A stretch of DNA of 64,000 nt, taken from assembly GCA_963787345.1 (NCBI GenBank), contig CAWBCW010000005.1:305965-369964 (forward strand), in the 5' to 3' direction. The notes beneath the pieces were generated by a model. That model was not told the DNA's origin. It made no database searches and was given only the letters and a program-made list of their open reading frames with translations. How positions within the stretch are numbered: position 1 is the stretch's first letter; every line of letters begins with the position of its first letter. Source of the stretch: Bacillus_BD sp963787345 (GTDB taxonomy: Bacteria; Bacillota; Bacilli; Bacillales; Cytobacillaceae). Positions 9,214-17,191 of this stretch are shown here, piece by piece. Made by a program: the position numbers and the translations under genes.

Positions 9214-10572
9214 TTAATTCCTCCTATTTGTTTTTTTAGTTATATACTTTCCAACAAAATCCGTTGTCGTATCACCAGAATGGAAGGCCGGGTGAGCAAT
9301 TACCTCTTGAAGCATAGGAATATTTGTTTTAATTCCTTCAATTTGATAATCCGCTAATGCATCTTGAAGACGATGAATAGCCTCATCGCGATTCCTGCCT
9401 TTCACTATAAGCTTAGCAATCATTGGGTCATAAAAAGGGGTGACGACGGATTGATCATGAATACCTAATTCATGTCGTATTCCAGATCCGCTCGGTAAGG
9501 TTAACTTTGTTATTTTTCCAGGAGAAGGGAAAAATGTTTTTGGATCTTCTGCATAGATTCTCACTTCAATCGCATGTCCATCACGTTTTACATCTTGTTG
9601 GGAAAAGTTCAGTGCTCTACCCGCTGCAATTTCTAATTGTTTTTCAACTAAGTCCAAACCCGTAATTTCTTCCGTAACCGGATGCTCGACTTGCAGACGG
9701 GTATTCATTTCAAGAAAGTAAAAGTTTTGCTCTTGATCTACTAAAAACTCAATGGTACCTGCGTTTTTATATCCGATGGCCTTTGCTGCTTTTACTGCCG
9801 TTTCTCCCATTTTTCTGCGGGTTGTCTCGGTAAGAAACGACGACGGAGCTTCCTCAACGACTTTTTGATGGCGTCGCTGAATCGAACATTCACGTTCCCA
9901 TAATTGCACCGTATTTCCGAATTCGTCAGCTAAAACTTGAATCTCAATATGTCGTGGATTTTCTACCAATTTTTCAACATACATGGTACCATCACGAAAG
10001 AAATCAACAGCCCGCTTCTGGTTCCCGGCAAAAGCCTTGCGGATTTCATCCCCGCTATGGACCACTTGCATTCCAATTCCGCCTCCCCCAGCAGAGGCTT
10101 TTAGCATCACTGGATAACCAATGTGCCCGGCAACTTCAACGGCTTCCTCTGCATCTGCCAATGGATAGGCAATCCCTGGAACGACTGGTACTCCTGCATC
10201 CTCCATCGCTTTACGTGATTCGATTTTACTGCCCATTTTGGAAATAACATCCGGAGAAGGTCCGATAAATATGAAGCCTGCTTCCTCACATCGGCGGGCA
10301 AAAGTACTATTTTCAGAGAGCAAGCCATATCCAGGGTGGATCGCCTCTACACCTGTTAAACGAGCAACTTCTAAAATTTTATCGATATTGGAATAACTTT
10401 CTGCTACACGTGAACCCCCGATGAAATAGGCCTCATCTGCCATTTTTACATGAGGAGCATCCGCATCCGCTTCTGAGTAAACCCCAATTGACGTAATTCC
10501 TAATTTCTTGCAAGTACGGATGATCCGAACAGCAATTTCGCCCCGATTAGCGATTAAAACTTTTTTGAACAA
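9214..10572 (-). CDS. yngH: Biotin carboxylase subunit of acyl-CoA carboxylase
   Basis: 452 residues from a TTG at 10572 giving the standard N-terminus FKKVLIANRGEIAVRI; the RBS AAAGGGGTGG is a few bases upstream. The frame continues upstream to 10692 but would overlap the acyl-CoA dehydrogenase stop and adds unrelated residues. ATP-grasp features: KASAGGGGIGM (nucleotide loop), EKLVENPRHIEIQV, the catalytic region FLEMNTRLQVEHPVTE and the C-terminal YDPMIAKLIV. It carboxylates the biotin on the adjacent BCCP with ATP and bicarbonate. Length fits AccC-type enzymes (about 445-450), with no fused biotinyl domain. This is a dedicated second AccC-type enzyme, not the fatty-acid one, judged by its operon. 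Confidence 0.93.
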   Translation of the reverse strand: MFKKVLIANRGEIAVRIIRTCKKLGITSIGVYSEADADAPHVKMADEAYFIGGSRVAESYSNIDKILEVARLTGVEAIHPGYGLLSENSTFARRCEEAGFIFIGPSPDVISKMGSKIESRKAMEDAGVPVVPGIAYPLADAEEAVEVAGHIGYPVMLKASAGGGGIGMQVVHSGDEIRKAFAGNQKRAVDFFRDGTMYVEKLVENPRHIEIQVLADEFGNTVQLWERECSIQRRHQKVVEEAPSSFLTETTRRKMGETAVKAAKAIGYKNAGTIEFLVDQEQNFYFLEMNTRLQVEHPVTEEITGLDLVEKQLEIAAGRALNFSQQDVKRDGHAIEVRIYAEDPKTFFPSPGKITKLTLPSGSGIRHELGIHDQSVVTPFYDPMIAKLIVKGRNRDEAIHRLQDALADYQIEGIKTNIPMLQEVIAHPAFHSGDTTTDFVGKYITKKTNRRN

Positions 10573-10615
10573 GCCTGACCACCCCTTTCTGACTTTGACT
10601 TTAAAGGTAGTTTCT

Positions 10616-11755
10616 TTAACATCCAATTTGTTTGGCAATGACCATTCGCTGGACTTCGGATGTTCCTTCGCCAATTTCCAAAAGCTTTGCATCTCGGAAG
10701 AATCGCTCCACTTGATACTCCTTCATATATCCATATCCGCCATGAATTTGAATCGCTTGATCACAGACCCGCATACATATTTCAGAGGAGAATAGTTTTG
10801 CATAGGCGGCTTCTTTTTTAAATGTCCGACCTTGATCTTTTAACCACGCAGCTTTATAAACCATGTTCCGAGCTAATTCAATATTCATGGCCATGTCAGC
10901 CAATTTAAATTGGATCGCTTGGAAGTTTGATAGACTTTTTCCAAACTGTTTTCTATCCTTGGCATATTGAAGTGATTTTTCATAGGCGCCTTGGGCGATT
11001 CCTACAGCCATCGCTCCGATTCCAATTCTTCCGCCATCAAGGGTAGCTAAAAATTGTTTGTAACCGTTTCCAACCTTTCCTAACAGGTTTTCTTTCGGGA
11101 CTCTTACATGATCTAAAATAAGTTCGGTCGTATTTGAGGCATGAAGGCCCATTTTTTCATAGTTGCTTTTGATCGTAAATCCAGTGGCATTTGTAGGGAT
11201 GATAAATGCGCTGATTCCATTGATTCCTTTCGAACGGTCTGTTACAGCTGTAACGGCAAGGTATTTGGCGTAGCTTGCATTTGTAATAAAGCATTTTGAG
11301 CCGTTAATGACCCACTCATCCCCTTGGAGTACTGCAGTTGTTTGGGTTCCCCCTGCATCGGAGCCTGCATTCGGTTCAGTCAAACCAAATGCTCCGAGAG
11401 ACTCTCCTGTACAAATGGGTGTTAAGTATTTCTCTTTTTGTTCATCGGTACCAAACATATCTAGAGGTGCTCCCCCTAGTGAAATATGCGCGGAATACGT
11501 AATGCCTGTCGATGCACACACCCGACTTAATTCTTCTACGACAATCGCAAAACTGATCGTGTCCGATCCGCCACCTTCGTATTGTTCAGAAAAAGGAAGT
11601 CCCATCATCCCTAATTCTGCTAACTTATTGAATATTTCTTGTGGAAATTGACCTGTTCTGTCTCTTTCATCCGCTCCTGGCGCCACTTCATTTTCGGCAA
11701 AATCACGAATCAACTTCTGTATCATCGATTGCTCATCTGTTAAATCGAACCACAT
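10616..11755 (-). CDS. yngJ: Acyl-CoA dehydrogenase (isovaleryl-CoA dehydrogenase role, YngJ-like)
   Basis: 379 residues, normal length. FAD/substrate motifs FGLTEPNAGSDAGG (about 128) and TNASYAKY, C-terminal QIHGGYGYMKEYQVERFFRDAKLLEIGEGTSE is the family end in two overlapping signatures. The catalytic base Glu sits in EIGEGTSE, the position used by short/medium-chain dehydrogenases; true mammalian isovaleryl-CoA dehydrogenases carry Gly/Ala there and a Glu on helix G, which here is Gly (TLDGGRIGIG). Operon position, first of the leucine-catabolic set, argues for isovaleryl-CoA or other branched short-chain substrates. RBS AAGGGGG about 10 bases before the ATG. 43 bases separate it from the biotin carboxylase start. 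Confidence 0.9.
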   Translation of the reverse strand: MWFDLTDEQSMIQKLIRDFAENEVAPGADERDRTGQFPQEIFNKLAELGMMGLPFSEQYEGGGSDTISFAIVVEELSRVCASTGITYSAHISLGGAPLDMFGTDEQKEKYLTPICTGESLGAFGLTEPNAGSDAGGTQTTAVLQGDEWVINGSKCFITNASYAKYLAVTAVTDRSKGINGISAFIIPTNATGFTIKSNYEKMGLHASNTTELILDHVRVPKENLLGKVGNGYKQFLATLDGGRIGIGAMAVGIAQGAYEKSLQYAKDRKQFGKSLSNFQAIQFKLADMAMNIELARNMVYKAAWLKDQGRTFKKEAAYAKLFSSEICMRVCDQAIQIHGGYGYMKEYQVERFFRDAKLLEIGEGTSEVQRMVIAKQIGC

Positions 11756-12403
11756 ACACTCTCTTCCCCCTTTCGTTTTTCTATTATTATTTAGTAGGAA
11801 TATTCATTTTCATTTCTTATCTTGGAGACAGTCCTTCGTTTAATGAAGACGGTATTAGTTGTAATCATAGAGGTATCCTTCTTAGCGCAGCCCGTTGGTT
11901 CTTGAAGATAATCTTTTTTATGCCACTTGAAATCTTAGTCATTTTAGTACCTTAATAATAATATGTTTTTAAATTACGGAATATTATGAAATATCAAATT
12001 CGCCTTGGCGTATTTGCGCCCAGATTTTATCGAGCTCGCATCAATTTAAAATCTGTGGCATCCGCCGGAGGCTTTAACTGCATTCATCTCACCACCTATA
12101 GAAGCGGGAGACTTCTGTACCTGTCGCAAGCTTTCGGTACAAAAACATTTGCTGAATGAAGTTAAAACTGAATTCCACTACGATATAATTATAAAAAGTT
12201 ATACACTGCTTCTTCATCTTTAAGCCATTGCAGTTTCCCATTATCGTAAACACTTATAGAGCAGGACAAAACCACCTCCATCAAAATACAATCATTTATA
12301 ACGATCTTTTTCAAAAAGAAATATAGAACCGCCATAGGGATCGATTTCAAAAGAATCTTAAGATGGGGATCTTACTGCCCGTTAAGCCTGATAAATTTAG
12401 AAA
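11756..12403. other. Long intergenic region with probable dispersed-repeat/IS605-end relic
   Basis: About 650 bases with no convincing gene. From about 11996 to 12150 there is a run of small palindromes: CGCCTTGGCG; AGATTTTA with TAAAATCT about 25 bases apart; and AGAAGCGGGAGACTTCT. Reverse complemented, the last part has the pattern CAGAAGTCTCC then TAGGTGGTGAG, which resembles right ends of IS200/IS605 elements and is partly shared with 52013-52070. On the minus strand a 26-codon frame (TTG 12269 to 12189) follows GGAGGTGG, but it is too short to call. The leader and promoter of the leucine operon must also lie here; neither was placed. Confidence 0.4.
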
Positions 12404-12450
12404 TAAAAAAACACCCCAATTGTTAAGATGTATGTCTAACAATTGGAGTG
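12404..12450 (-). terminator. Terminator of cyclophilin gene
   Basis: CACCCCAATTGTTA (12412-12425) pairs with TAACAATTGGAGTG (12437-12450) with one G-U; on the minus strand it is followed by TTTTTTTATTTC. It lies 40 bases after the cyclophilin stop codon. Confidence 0.9.
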
Positions 12451-12490
12451 CAATTTATTACATAGTTAAATGAATCATACTGGCAACTAT

Positions 12491-13147
12491 TTACCGAACC
12501 ACAGGATCCGGATAATCAAAACCTTTCGTATCGACTGTGACCGATTTCATCTTTTGATCCTTCAACGGCTTATCCGTACGATCACGTTCGGCAGAAACAA
12601 TTCCATCAACGACTTCCATTCCTTCTATCACTTTACCGAAAGCAGCATACTGTCCATCAAGAGATGGTGTTTCTTTTACCATAATAAAAAATTGAGAACT
12701 TGCTGAGTTTGGGTCACTTGAACGTGCCATGGAAATAACCCCACGTTCATGTTTCAGATTATTTTCAAACCCATTATCGGAAAATTCCCCTTCAATGCTA
12801 TATCCCGCTCCACCTGTACCATTTCCTTTAGGGTCCCCACCTTGAATCATGAAATCAGGGATAACCCGATGGAAAATGAGATCATCATAAAAGCCTTTTT
12901 CTACTAAAGAGACAAAATTAGCAACCGTATTTGGCGCTACTAAAGGATCTAATTCAATCACGATCTTTTCATCATTCTCCATCGTTATCGTCACGATTGG
13001 TTTTTCTGTAACAGACGATGCGTAATTGGATTCATTTACAGTTTCCCCATTGTTCTGACCATTTTCTTCTTGTGTGCCACAACCTGTTAAAGCAAAGATC
13101 ACGGCAAGCATAACAAAGCTGAAAAATACTTTGTAACGTGATTTCAT
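12491..13147 (-). CDS. Peptidyl-prolyl cis-trans isomerase, cyclophilin-type lipoprotein
   Basis: 218 residues. A signal peptide ends in lipobox LTGC (Cys 23), then a low-complexity linker of Asn/Glu to about residue 48, then a cyclophilin domain of about 165 residues. Active-site motifs are FHRVIPDFMIQGGDP, SASSQFFI (with the FFI core) and AAFGKVIEGMEVV. The protein should be anchored on the outer face of the membrane and assist folding of exported proteins. Related Bacillus genomes carry such lipoprotein PpiB variants beside the cytoplasmic PpiB. Single gene with its own terminator; the start ATG is preceded by a GGGGG-type RBS. Confidence 0.93.
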   Translation of the reverse strand: MKSRYKVFFSFVMLAVIFALTGCGTQEENGQNNGETVNESNYASSVTEKPIVTITMENDEKIVIELDPLVAPNTVANFVSLVEKGFYDDLIFHRVIPDFMIQGGDPKGNGTGGAGYSIEGEFSDNGFENNLKHERGVISMARSSDPNSASSQFFIMVKETPSLDGQYAAFGKVIEGMEVVDGIVSAERDRTDKPLKDQKMKSVTVDTKGFDYPDPVVR

Positions 13148-13354
13148 ATTTCTTCTAAACCCCCAGTTATGTATTCTAATATGTAAGAAAGATTGGATCT
13201 ATTATAGCATAAGCCCAAATCTTTTTAGCAGAGCAAATTTGTACCGTAGAACTATTTTCAAACATCATGAATCGGGATGGATATCACCATCATTCATATA
13301 TTCTTAGCTGTCTCATATACTTAACGTAACGATTGGACAAGGGGATTGCATTCT

Positions 13355-13939
13355 ATGAAAAAGCTTTTCATTTTATTACTTTCGAGTGTTTGTATAGGAG
13401 TCGGTATTAACCTGTTCCTTCTTCCCTTCCAACTGATCAATGGTGGAACATTCGGGATTAGTTTGCTCATTAACTACATCTGGAATATTCAGATTGGCCA
13501 TATGTTAATTATCCTTAATATTCCAATCTACTTAACGTCTCTTTTTTTCGATAAATCTTATTTCATTAATGCCATTATTGGACTTGCTTTTACATCAACC
13601 ATTATTGATTGGCTTGCACCACTAAACGGTTTGTTACATCTTCCTGTGATTATTCATGCAATTCTAGGGGGATTCATTATTGGAATAGGTGTGGGTCTTA
13701 TGCTGCGTCTTCATGTAAGTCCCGGTGGGGCGGACTTATTGGCACTCCTAATCTCAAAAGCAACAGGCATGAATCCTGGAATTGTTATTTTTATCCTCGA
13801 TGCCCTCATTATAATTATAGGAATCCTTATATTAAAAGACATTACATTAATCTATTCTTTCATCACGATTAGCTGCATCGGGCTTTGTGTCGGATTGCTG
13901 AATTCTTTTAAAACCATCCACCTATGGATTTTAAAATGA
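13355..13939 (+). CDS. YitT/DUF161-family membrane protein, short form
   Basis: 194 residues from the ATG at 13355 (RBS AAGGGGA nine bases upstream; a TTG at 13346 falls too close to it). About five or six transmembrane segments. The N-terminal pattern GVGINLFLLPFQLINGG and the GGADLLALLISK segment match the DUF161 membrane module of YitT proteins. The C-terminal soluble DUF2179 domain of full-length YitT (about 280 residues) is absent, as in short homologs. Function is unknown in the family; transport has been suggested for relatives. Monocistronic. Confidence 0.75.
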   Translation: MKKLFILLLSSVCIGVGINLFLLPFQLINGGTFGISLLINYIWNIQIGHMLIILNIPIYLTSLFFDKSYFINAIIGLAFTSTIIDWLAPLNGLLHLPVIIHAILGGFIIGIGVGLMLRLHVSPGGADLLALLISKATGMNPGIVIFILDALIIIIGILILKDITLIYSFITISCIGLCVGLLNSFKTIHLWILK

Positions 13940-13974
13940 AGAAATTATATTTATATTAATGGTGGCTTTAATTG

Positions 13975-14021
13975 AAAAAGAAAACAGGCAAGGGACTTCA
14001 TCATTTGAAGTTCCTTGCCTG
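13975..14021 (-). terminator. Terminator of AEC transporter gene
   Basis: A 16-bp stem (CAGGCAAGGGACTTCA at 13985 with TGAAGTTCCTTGCCTG ending 14021, one G-U) followed on the minus strand by TTTTCTTTTTC. It may also serve the convergent + strand YitT-like gene. Confidence 0.9.
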
Positions 14022-14080
14022 AGATCTTTACAGACATATTACCCAATGTCTTGAGGTGAGAGTCTTACTACTGCCTGCCG

Positions 14081-14986
14081 CTATAACGTGATTAAGAAAA
14101 TCGTTAACGGGATTGTCACCAAGCTTAGCAGTGTTGTCACAAGTGTGGTGAACGAGGTTAGGTCCGGCTTTACATTAAACTGCACAGCCAAGAGCGTTGT
14201 ATTTGCCGCGATTGGCATGGCCGCCAAGAGAATATAAACATTTTTGATCAAATCATTTACAGGCATGAAGTTGACAAGTACGACCGCCAAAAGCGGTGAT
14301 AGGATCATTCTAAAAAAAGTGACAGAGTTCACATATTTTAATTCAAATTTTTGCGGTTTAATCTCCGCAAGTTGCATGCCGAGAATTAACATAACCGTCG
14401 GGATCGACGCAGCTCCTACTAAGCTGATCCCCTCATGAATCGTAGGTGGCAATTCGATACGAAACAATTGAAATAACACGCCAAATATAAATCCATATAA
14501 AACCGGCATTTTTACTACTCGCATCATCGATTCTTTCATCGAGGTCGCTTTTTCACTTCCATAAGAAGCAATAAAAATCCCAATCGTATTAATTAAAAAG
14601 GCTTGAATGACCATGAAAATAACCGCATATTGAAAACCTACTGCGCCAAAAGCAAACATGGCAATCGGTGCTCCGTAATTTCCACTGTTAGGAAAAATCG
14701 TTCCTAACAACATCGCAGACATTTCCGTTTTATCTGCCTTAATAAACAATCCATATAAAACGGTTAAAACAATTAAAATGAAGGCCAACAAAAAAGTGAA
14801 CAAAAACATATAAAAGTATTCAACATTTAACTTATTAGAATAAAACGTATCGAACGTTAAAAACGGAAGCATTAAATAAAGCGACATCGTCGAAATCGAT
14901 TTAATGTCCAATTTAAGCAGCTTTTGCCCAACAAATCCTGCACCGAAAATAAGAAATGCCGGCAATACAATTAACAACAAATTCAC
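14081..14986 (-). CDS. AEC-family transporter (auxin efflux carrier family)
   Basis: 301 residues from a GTG at 14986, chosen because AAAGGGG lies nine bases upstream and the product then starts NLLLIVLPAFLIFGAGF as expected for the family; an ATG frame begins 30 bases earlier. Two five-helix halves with a central charged loop near residue 150 (SYGSEKATSMKESMMR). Conserved FPNSGNYGAPI in the first half matches AEC carriers, which move dicarboxylates or other organic acids in bacteria. No substrate can be named. Single gene between terminators. Confidence 0.85.
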   Translation of the reverse strand: MNLLLIVLPAFLIFGAGFVGQKLLKLDIKSISTMSLYLMLPFLTFDTFYSNKLNVEYFYMFLFTFLLAFILIVLTVLYGLFIKADKTEMSAMLLGTIFPNSGNYGAPIAMFAFGAVGFQYAVIFMVIQAFLINTIGIFIASYGSEKATSMKESMMRVVKMPVLYGFIFGVLFQLFRIELPPTIHEGISLVGAASIPTVMLILGMQLAEIKPQKFELKYVNSVTFFRMILSPLLAVVLVNFMPVNDLIKNVYILLAAMPIAANTTLLAVQFNVKPDLTSFTTLVTTLLSLVTIPLTIFLITL

Positions 14987-15085
14987 AAACCAAATCCCCT
15001 TTCCATTCATATACATTATATTAGAAAATTCATTAAATTAATAGTTTAGTACTTTAATAGAAGCTTATACGAAAATACCAACTGA

Positions 15086-15430
15086 TTATCTTCCTTTTAA
15101 TGGTACTCTTTTTTCATTACGCTCCATAATGGCTTGGTGGATCGCTATTTTTACAAGGGTTTTGTCAATGTTTGAAAAAGTATACTCACGAATAAGATCT
15201 CCTAACACTTTTTCAACTTCAGTGTCGCTAACATCATCCATTGAAAAATCTTCCCCTTTATAATAAGAAAGGGAATCAACAAACTCTTGCACGGGTCGTG
15301 ATTTTTTTATTCCAGCAATTTTCTCTCTATATTCCCTATCCTTCTCCGTTGTATAATTGACCGCTTTGAACACTACAAATATAATCGCAGCTACGACAGC
15401 TGAAATAATAATCTTTTCTATGGTCATCAT
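15086..15430 (-). CDS. Hypothetical membrane-anchored protein
   Basis: 114 residues: one N-terminal transmembrane segment (about 5-22) followed by a charged, mostly helical soluble part. Two ATG codons open the frame; GGGGTGAATAA places the RBS just upstream, so the call as a gene is good, but I do not recognise the family. Separated from the AEC gene by about 70 bases with no clear terminator, so the two could be cotranscribed. Confidence 0.65.
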   Translation of the reverse strand: MMTIEKIIISAVVAAIIFVVFKAVNYTTEKDREYREKIAGIKKSRPVQEFVDSLSYYKGEDFSMDDVSDTEVEKVLGDLIREYTFSNIDKTLVKIAIHQAIMERNEKRVPLKGR

Positions 15431-15518
15431 TTATTCACCCCATACTTCTATAAACATGTTCTTTTATTTTTACTGTTATCTGAATTTACTGCATATACAT
15501 ATAATACCATCCATAAAG

Positions 15519-15565
15519 CAAAAAAAGTGCAAAGCACGATCCAAATTGGAAGGTGCTTTGCACTT
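15519..15565 (-). terminator. Strong hairpin terminator
   Basis: AAGTGCAAAGCAC (15525-15537) pairs perfectly with GTGCTTTGCACTT (15553-15565); on the minus strand it is followed by TTTTTTT. It lies downstream of the 15617-15697 relic and probably ended the ancestral gene there. Confidence 0.88.
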
Positions 15566-15616
15566 GAATTTATTATTATATTTTGAAGCGCTCCACTAAA
15601 TATTCATTTTATCTTT

Positions 15617-15697
15617 TCACCTTATTAATTCTTCCATAGAAAAATCTGTCATTTCTTTAATTAACTCGATGTCCATTCCCTTTTTTAGCATCTTCAT
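15617..15697 (-). pseudogene. C-terminal relic of a Rpn/PD-(D/E)XK nuclease-family gene
   Basis: Only 26 codons remain from ATG 15697. The residues MLKKGMDIELIKEMTDFS match the characteristic C-terminal tail of Rpn-type recombination-promoting nucleases/putative transposases, where a Lys/Met/Gly-rich run precedes a D-x-E-L-I-x-x-x-T motif. The rest of the gene is gone: immediately upstream is the terminator of the next gene. This points to a deletion that left the 3' end and its terminator (15519-15565). Confidence 0.5.
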
Positions 15698-15704
15698 TTG
15701 TTTT

Positions 15705-15735
15705 AAAAAAGGGAAGCATTTATTTCTGCTCCCCT
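15705..15735 (-). terminator. Terminator of the YjdM-like gene
   Basis: On the minus strand GGGGAGC pairs with GCTTCCC around a 10-base loop and is followed by TTTTTTAAAA. It lies 84 bases after the stop of the zinc-ribbon gene. Confidence 0.8.
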
Positions 15736-15818
15736 TGTAATAACATTATAGATGTATGAAATACTTTAGCGGTAGATTGCCCCCTAAAGTTAGAAATTCT
15801 TAAAGTTGAAGAAATCTA

Positions 15819-16160
15819 TTATAATTTTTTAACAAATTCTGATTTTAATTTCATTGGTCCAAAGCCATCAATTTTACAATCAATATTATGGTCCCCATCA
15901 ACTAAGCGAATACTTTTAACTTTCGTACCTTGTTTTAAGACGGATGAGCTTCCTTTTACTTTAAGGTCTTTAATCACCGTAACGCTATCCCCATCAACTA
16001 AAACATTCCCATTTGCATCTTTGATCACATTCTCATCCTCACCGTTACCCGCTTCTTGATCCATCGGCCACTCATGGCTGCATTCCGGGCAAACGAATAA
16101 AATCCCATCCTCATATGTATATTCTGAATTACATTTTGGACAATTTGGCAAATTACTCAT
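15819..16160 (-). CDS. YjdM/PhnA-type zinc-ribbon protein
   Basis: 113 residues from ATG 16160 (RBS GGAGGAATTGTAAAG; the frame is open to 16202 but without RBS). An N-terminal zinc ribbon with CPKC and CPEC pairs (residues about 7-28) ending in SHEWP, an acidic linker, then the conserved PhnA C-terminal domain with DANGNVLVDGDSVTVIKDL and VKSIRLVDGDHNIDCKIDG. The family was named for alkylphosphonate use but is not a phosphonoacetate hydrolase in most genomes; function unsettled. Divergent from the DUF1284 gene. Confidence 0.9.
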   Translation of the reverse strand: MSNLPNCPKCNSEYTYEDGILFVCPECSHEWPMDQEAGNGEDENVIKDANGNVLVDGDSVTVIKDLKVKGSSSVLKQGTKVKSIRLVDGDHNIDCKIDGFGPMKLKSEFVKKL

Positions 16161-16310
16161 CTTTACAATTCCTCCGTTTGTTATATTGGTATTATTTAAC
16201 ATACTACCTCATTTAAGAAAAATATCAATCCATATTAAGCGAAACATGTTAACAGGAACTGAATTTTAGTTTACAATTATAACCAACATTTTAAGACCTG
16301 GGGGGATTTT

Positions 16311-16727
16311 ATGTTAAAACTACGTGGTCATCATTTATTTTGTCTGTTAGGTTACCAAGGCATGGGATATTCTGAAGAATATGTTGAAAATATGACAAGT
16401 TTGCATCAATTGTTGAAAGAGCAACCTGAGACATGGGTCCAACTTATTGAAGGGCCTGATCAATTATGTGAAAAATACCCAAACTCAGGTGAATACCATT
16501 GTCAAGATCAACATATTGGCGATAGAGACCGGGTCATCTTGGAAAAATTGGGACTGAAAATCGGACAAATCATAAAATGGAAAGACATTGAAACATCTAT
16601 TCAAAAAAATGTGGTCCCTTCTGATATTGAAGCTGTATGTGAAACATGCTCCTGGCGATCCTATGGAGTTTGTGAAGAAGGTGTTCAACGTATTTTAGAT
16701 GGAAAAGGATTAAGAAAAGTTCAATAA
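16311..16727 (+). CDS. DUF1284 family protein
   Basis: 138 residues. The start LKLRGHHLFCLLGYQGMGYS, with an HH-x-x-C motif, and the later Cys-containing segments (CEKYPNSGEYHC, CETCSWRSYGVCEEG) are typical of COG3543/DUF1284, a small cytoplasmic family with several Cys and His residues that probably bind a metal or iron-sulfur cluster. Function unknown. Strong RBS GGGGGGA six bases before the ATG. No operon partner. Confidence 0.85.
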   Translation: MLKLRGHHLFCLLGYQGMGYSEEYVENMTSLHQLLKEQPETWVQLIEGPDQLCEKYPNSGEYHCQDQHIGDRDRVILEKLGLKIGQIIKWKDIETSIQKNVVPSDIEAVCETCSWRSYGVCEEGVQRILDGKGLRKVQ

Positions 16728-16829
16728 ATGAAAAAAGTCAATTTTGAGAAACGAGTCCGGCTCTATGCCATTATGGTATATTTTATTGGCCCTTATTCTT
16801 ATAGAGCTTTATGCTTTAATTGAATTAAC

Positions 16830-17057
16830 ATGGGCTGGAATGTGGGATTTATGATTTTTCTAAGAAAAGGAAGTCATATTTTTCTCATTGTCTGCTTTCT
16901 AATCGTTATTTACTTATGGATGAGACTTTATATCGGAGTTGTGAAAGATTGGCGTGAAGGCTCTTCTTTTTCAAGCCTCCCCAAATTCGTAGAGAAGGCA
17001 TTTGTCAGCTTTTTCTTAGTAGGACCTTGTATTTTATTATTCACTATAATCATCTAA
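16830..17057 (+). CDS. Small hypothetical membrane protein
   Basis: 75 residues (or 68 from the in-frame ATG at 16851). Two hydrophobic segments, about residues 18-36 and 57-75, with a basic/charged loop WREGSSFSSL between. Neither start has a clear RBS, so this is a tentative gene. It lies between DUF1284 and the TnpB gene on the same strand. No family recognised. Confidence 0.4.
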   Translation: MGWNVGFMIFLRKGSHIFLIVCFLIVIYLWMRLYIGVVKDWREGSSFSSLPKFVEKAFVSFFLVGPCILLFTIII

Positions 17058-17141
17058 TCTACGGTAAAACAGCCAGAGTGCTCGCCATTTCAATGACGAG
17101 GTGAATGGCTGAAATTATTAGCTTTGAAAAGGAGCTTTGGT

Positions 17142-17170
17142 TTGATTTACGAACATATGTTTTGTATAAT
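17142..17170 (+). promoter_or_regulatory. SigA-type promoter of tnpB
   Basis: TTGATT (17142-17147), 17-base spacer, TATAAT (17165-17170). The predicted transcript begins within about 15 bases of the tnpB RBS, so the leader is very short. The spacer contains the palindrome GAACATATGTT. Confidence 0.7.
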
Positions 17171-17191
17171 GAATGTATGGAGGTGAAAAAC

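Noticed and set aside
12189..12269. 26-codon minus frame after GGAGGTGG
   Set aside because: Too short and isolated; the spacing is short and the region shows other signs of being relic DNA.
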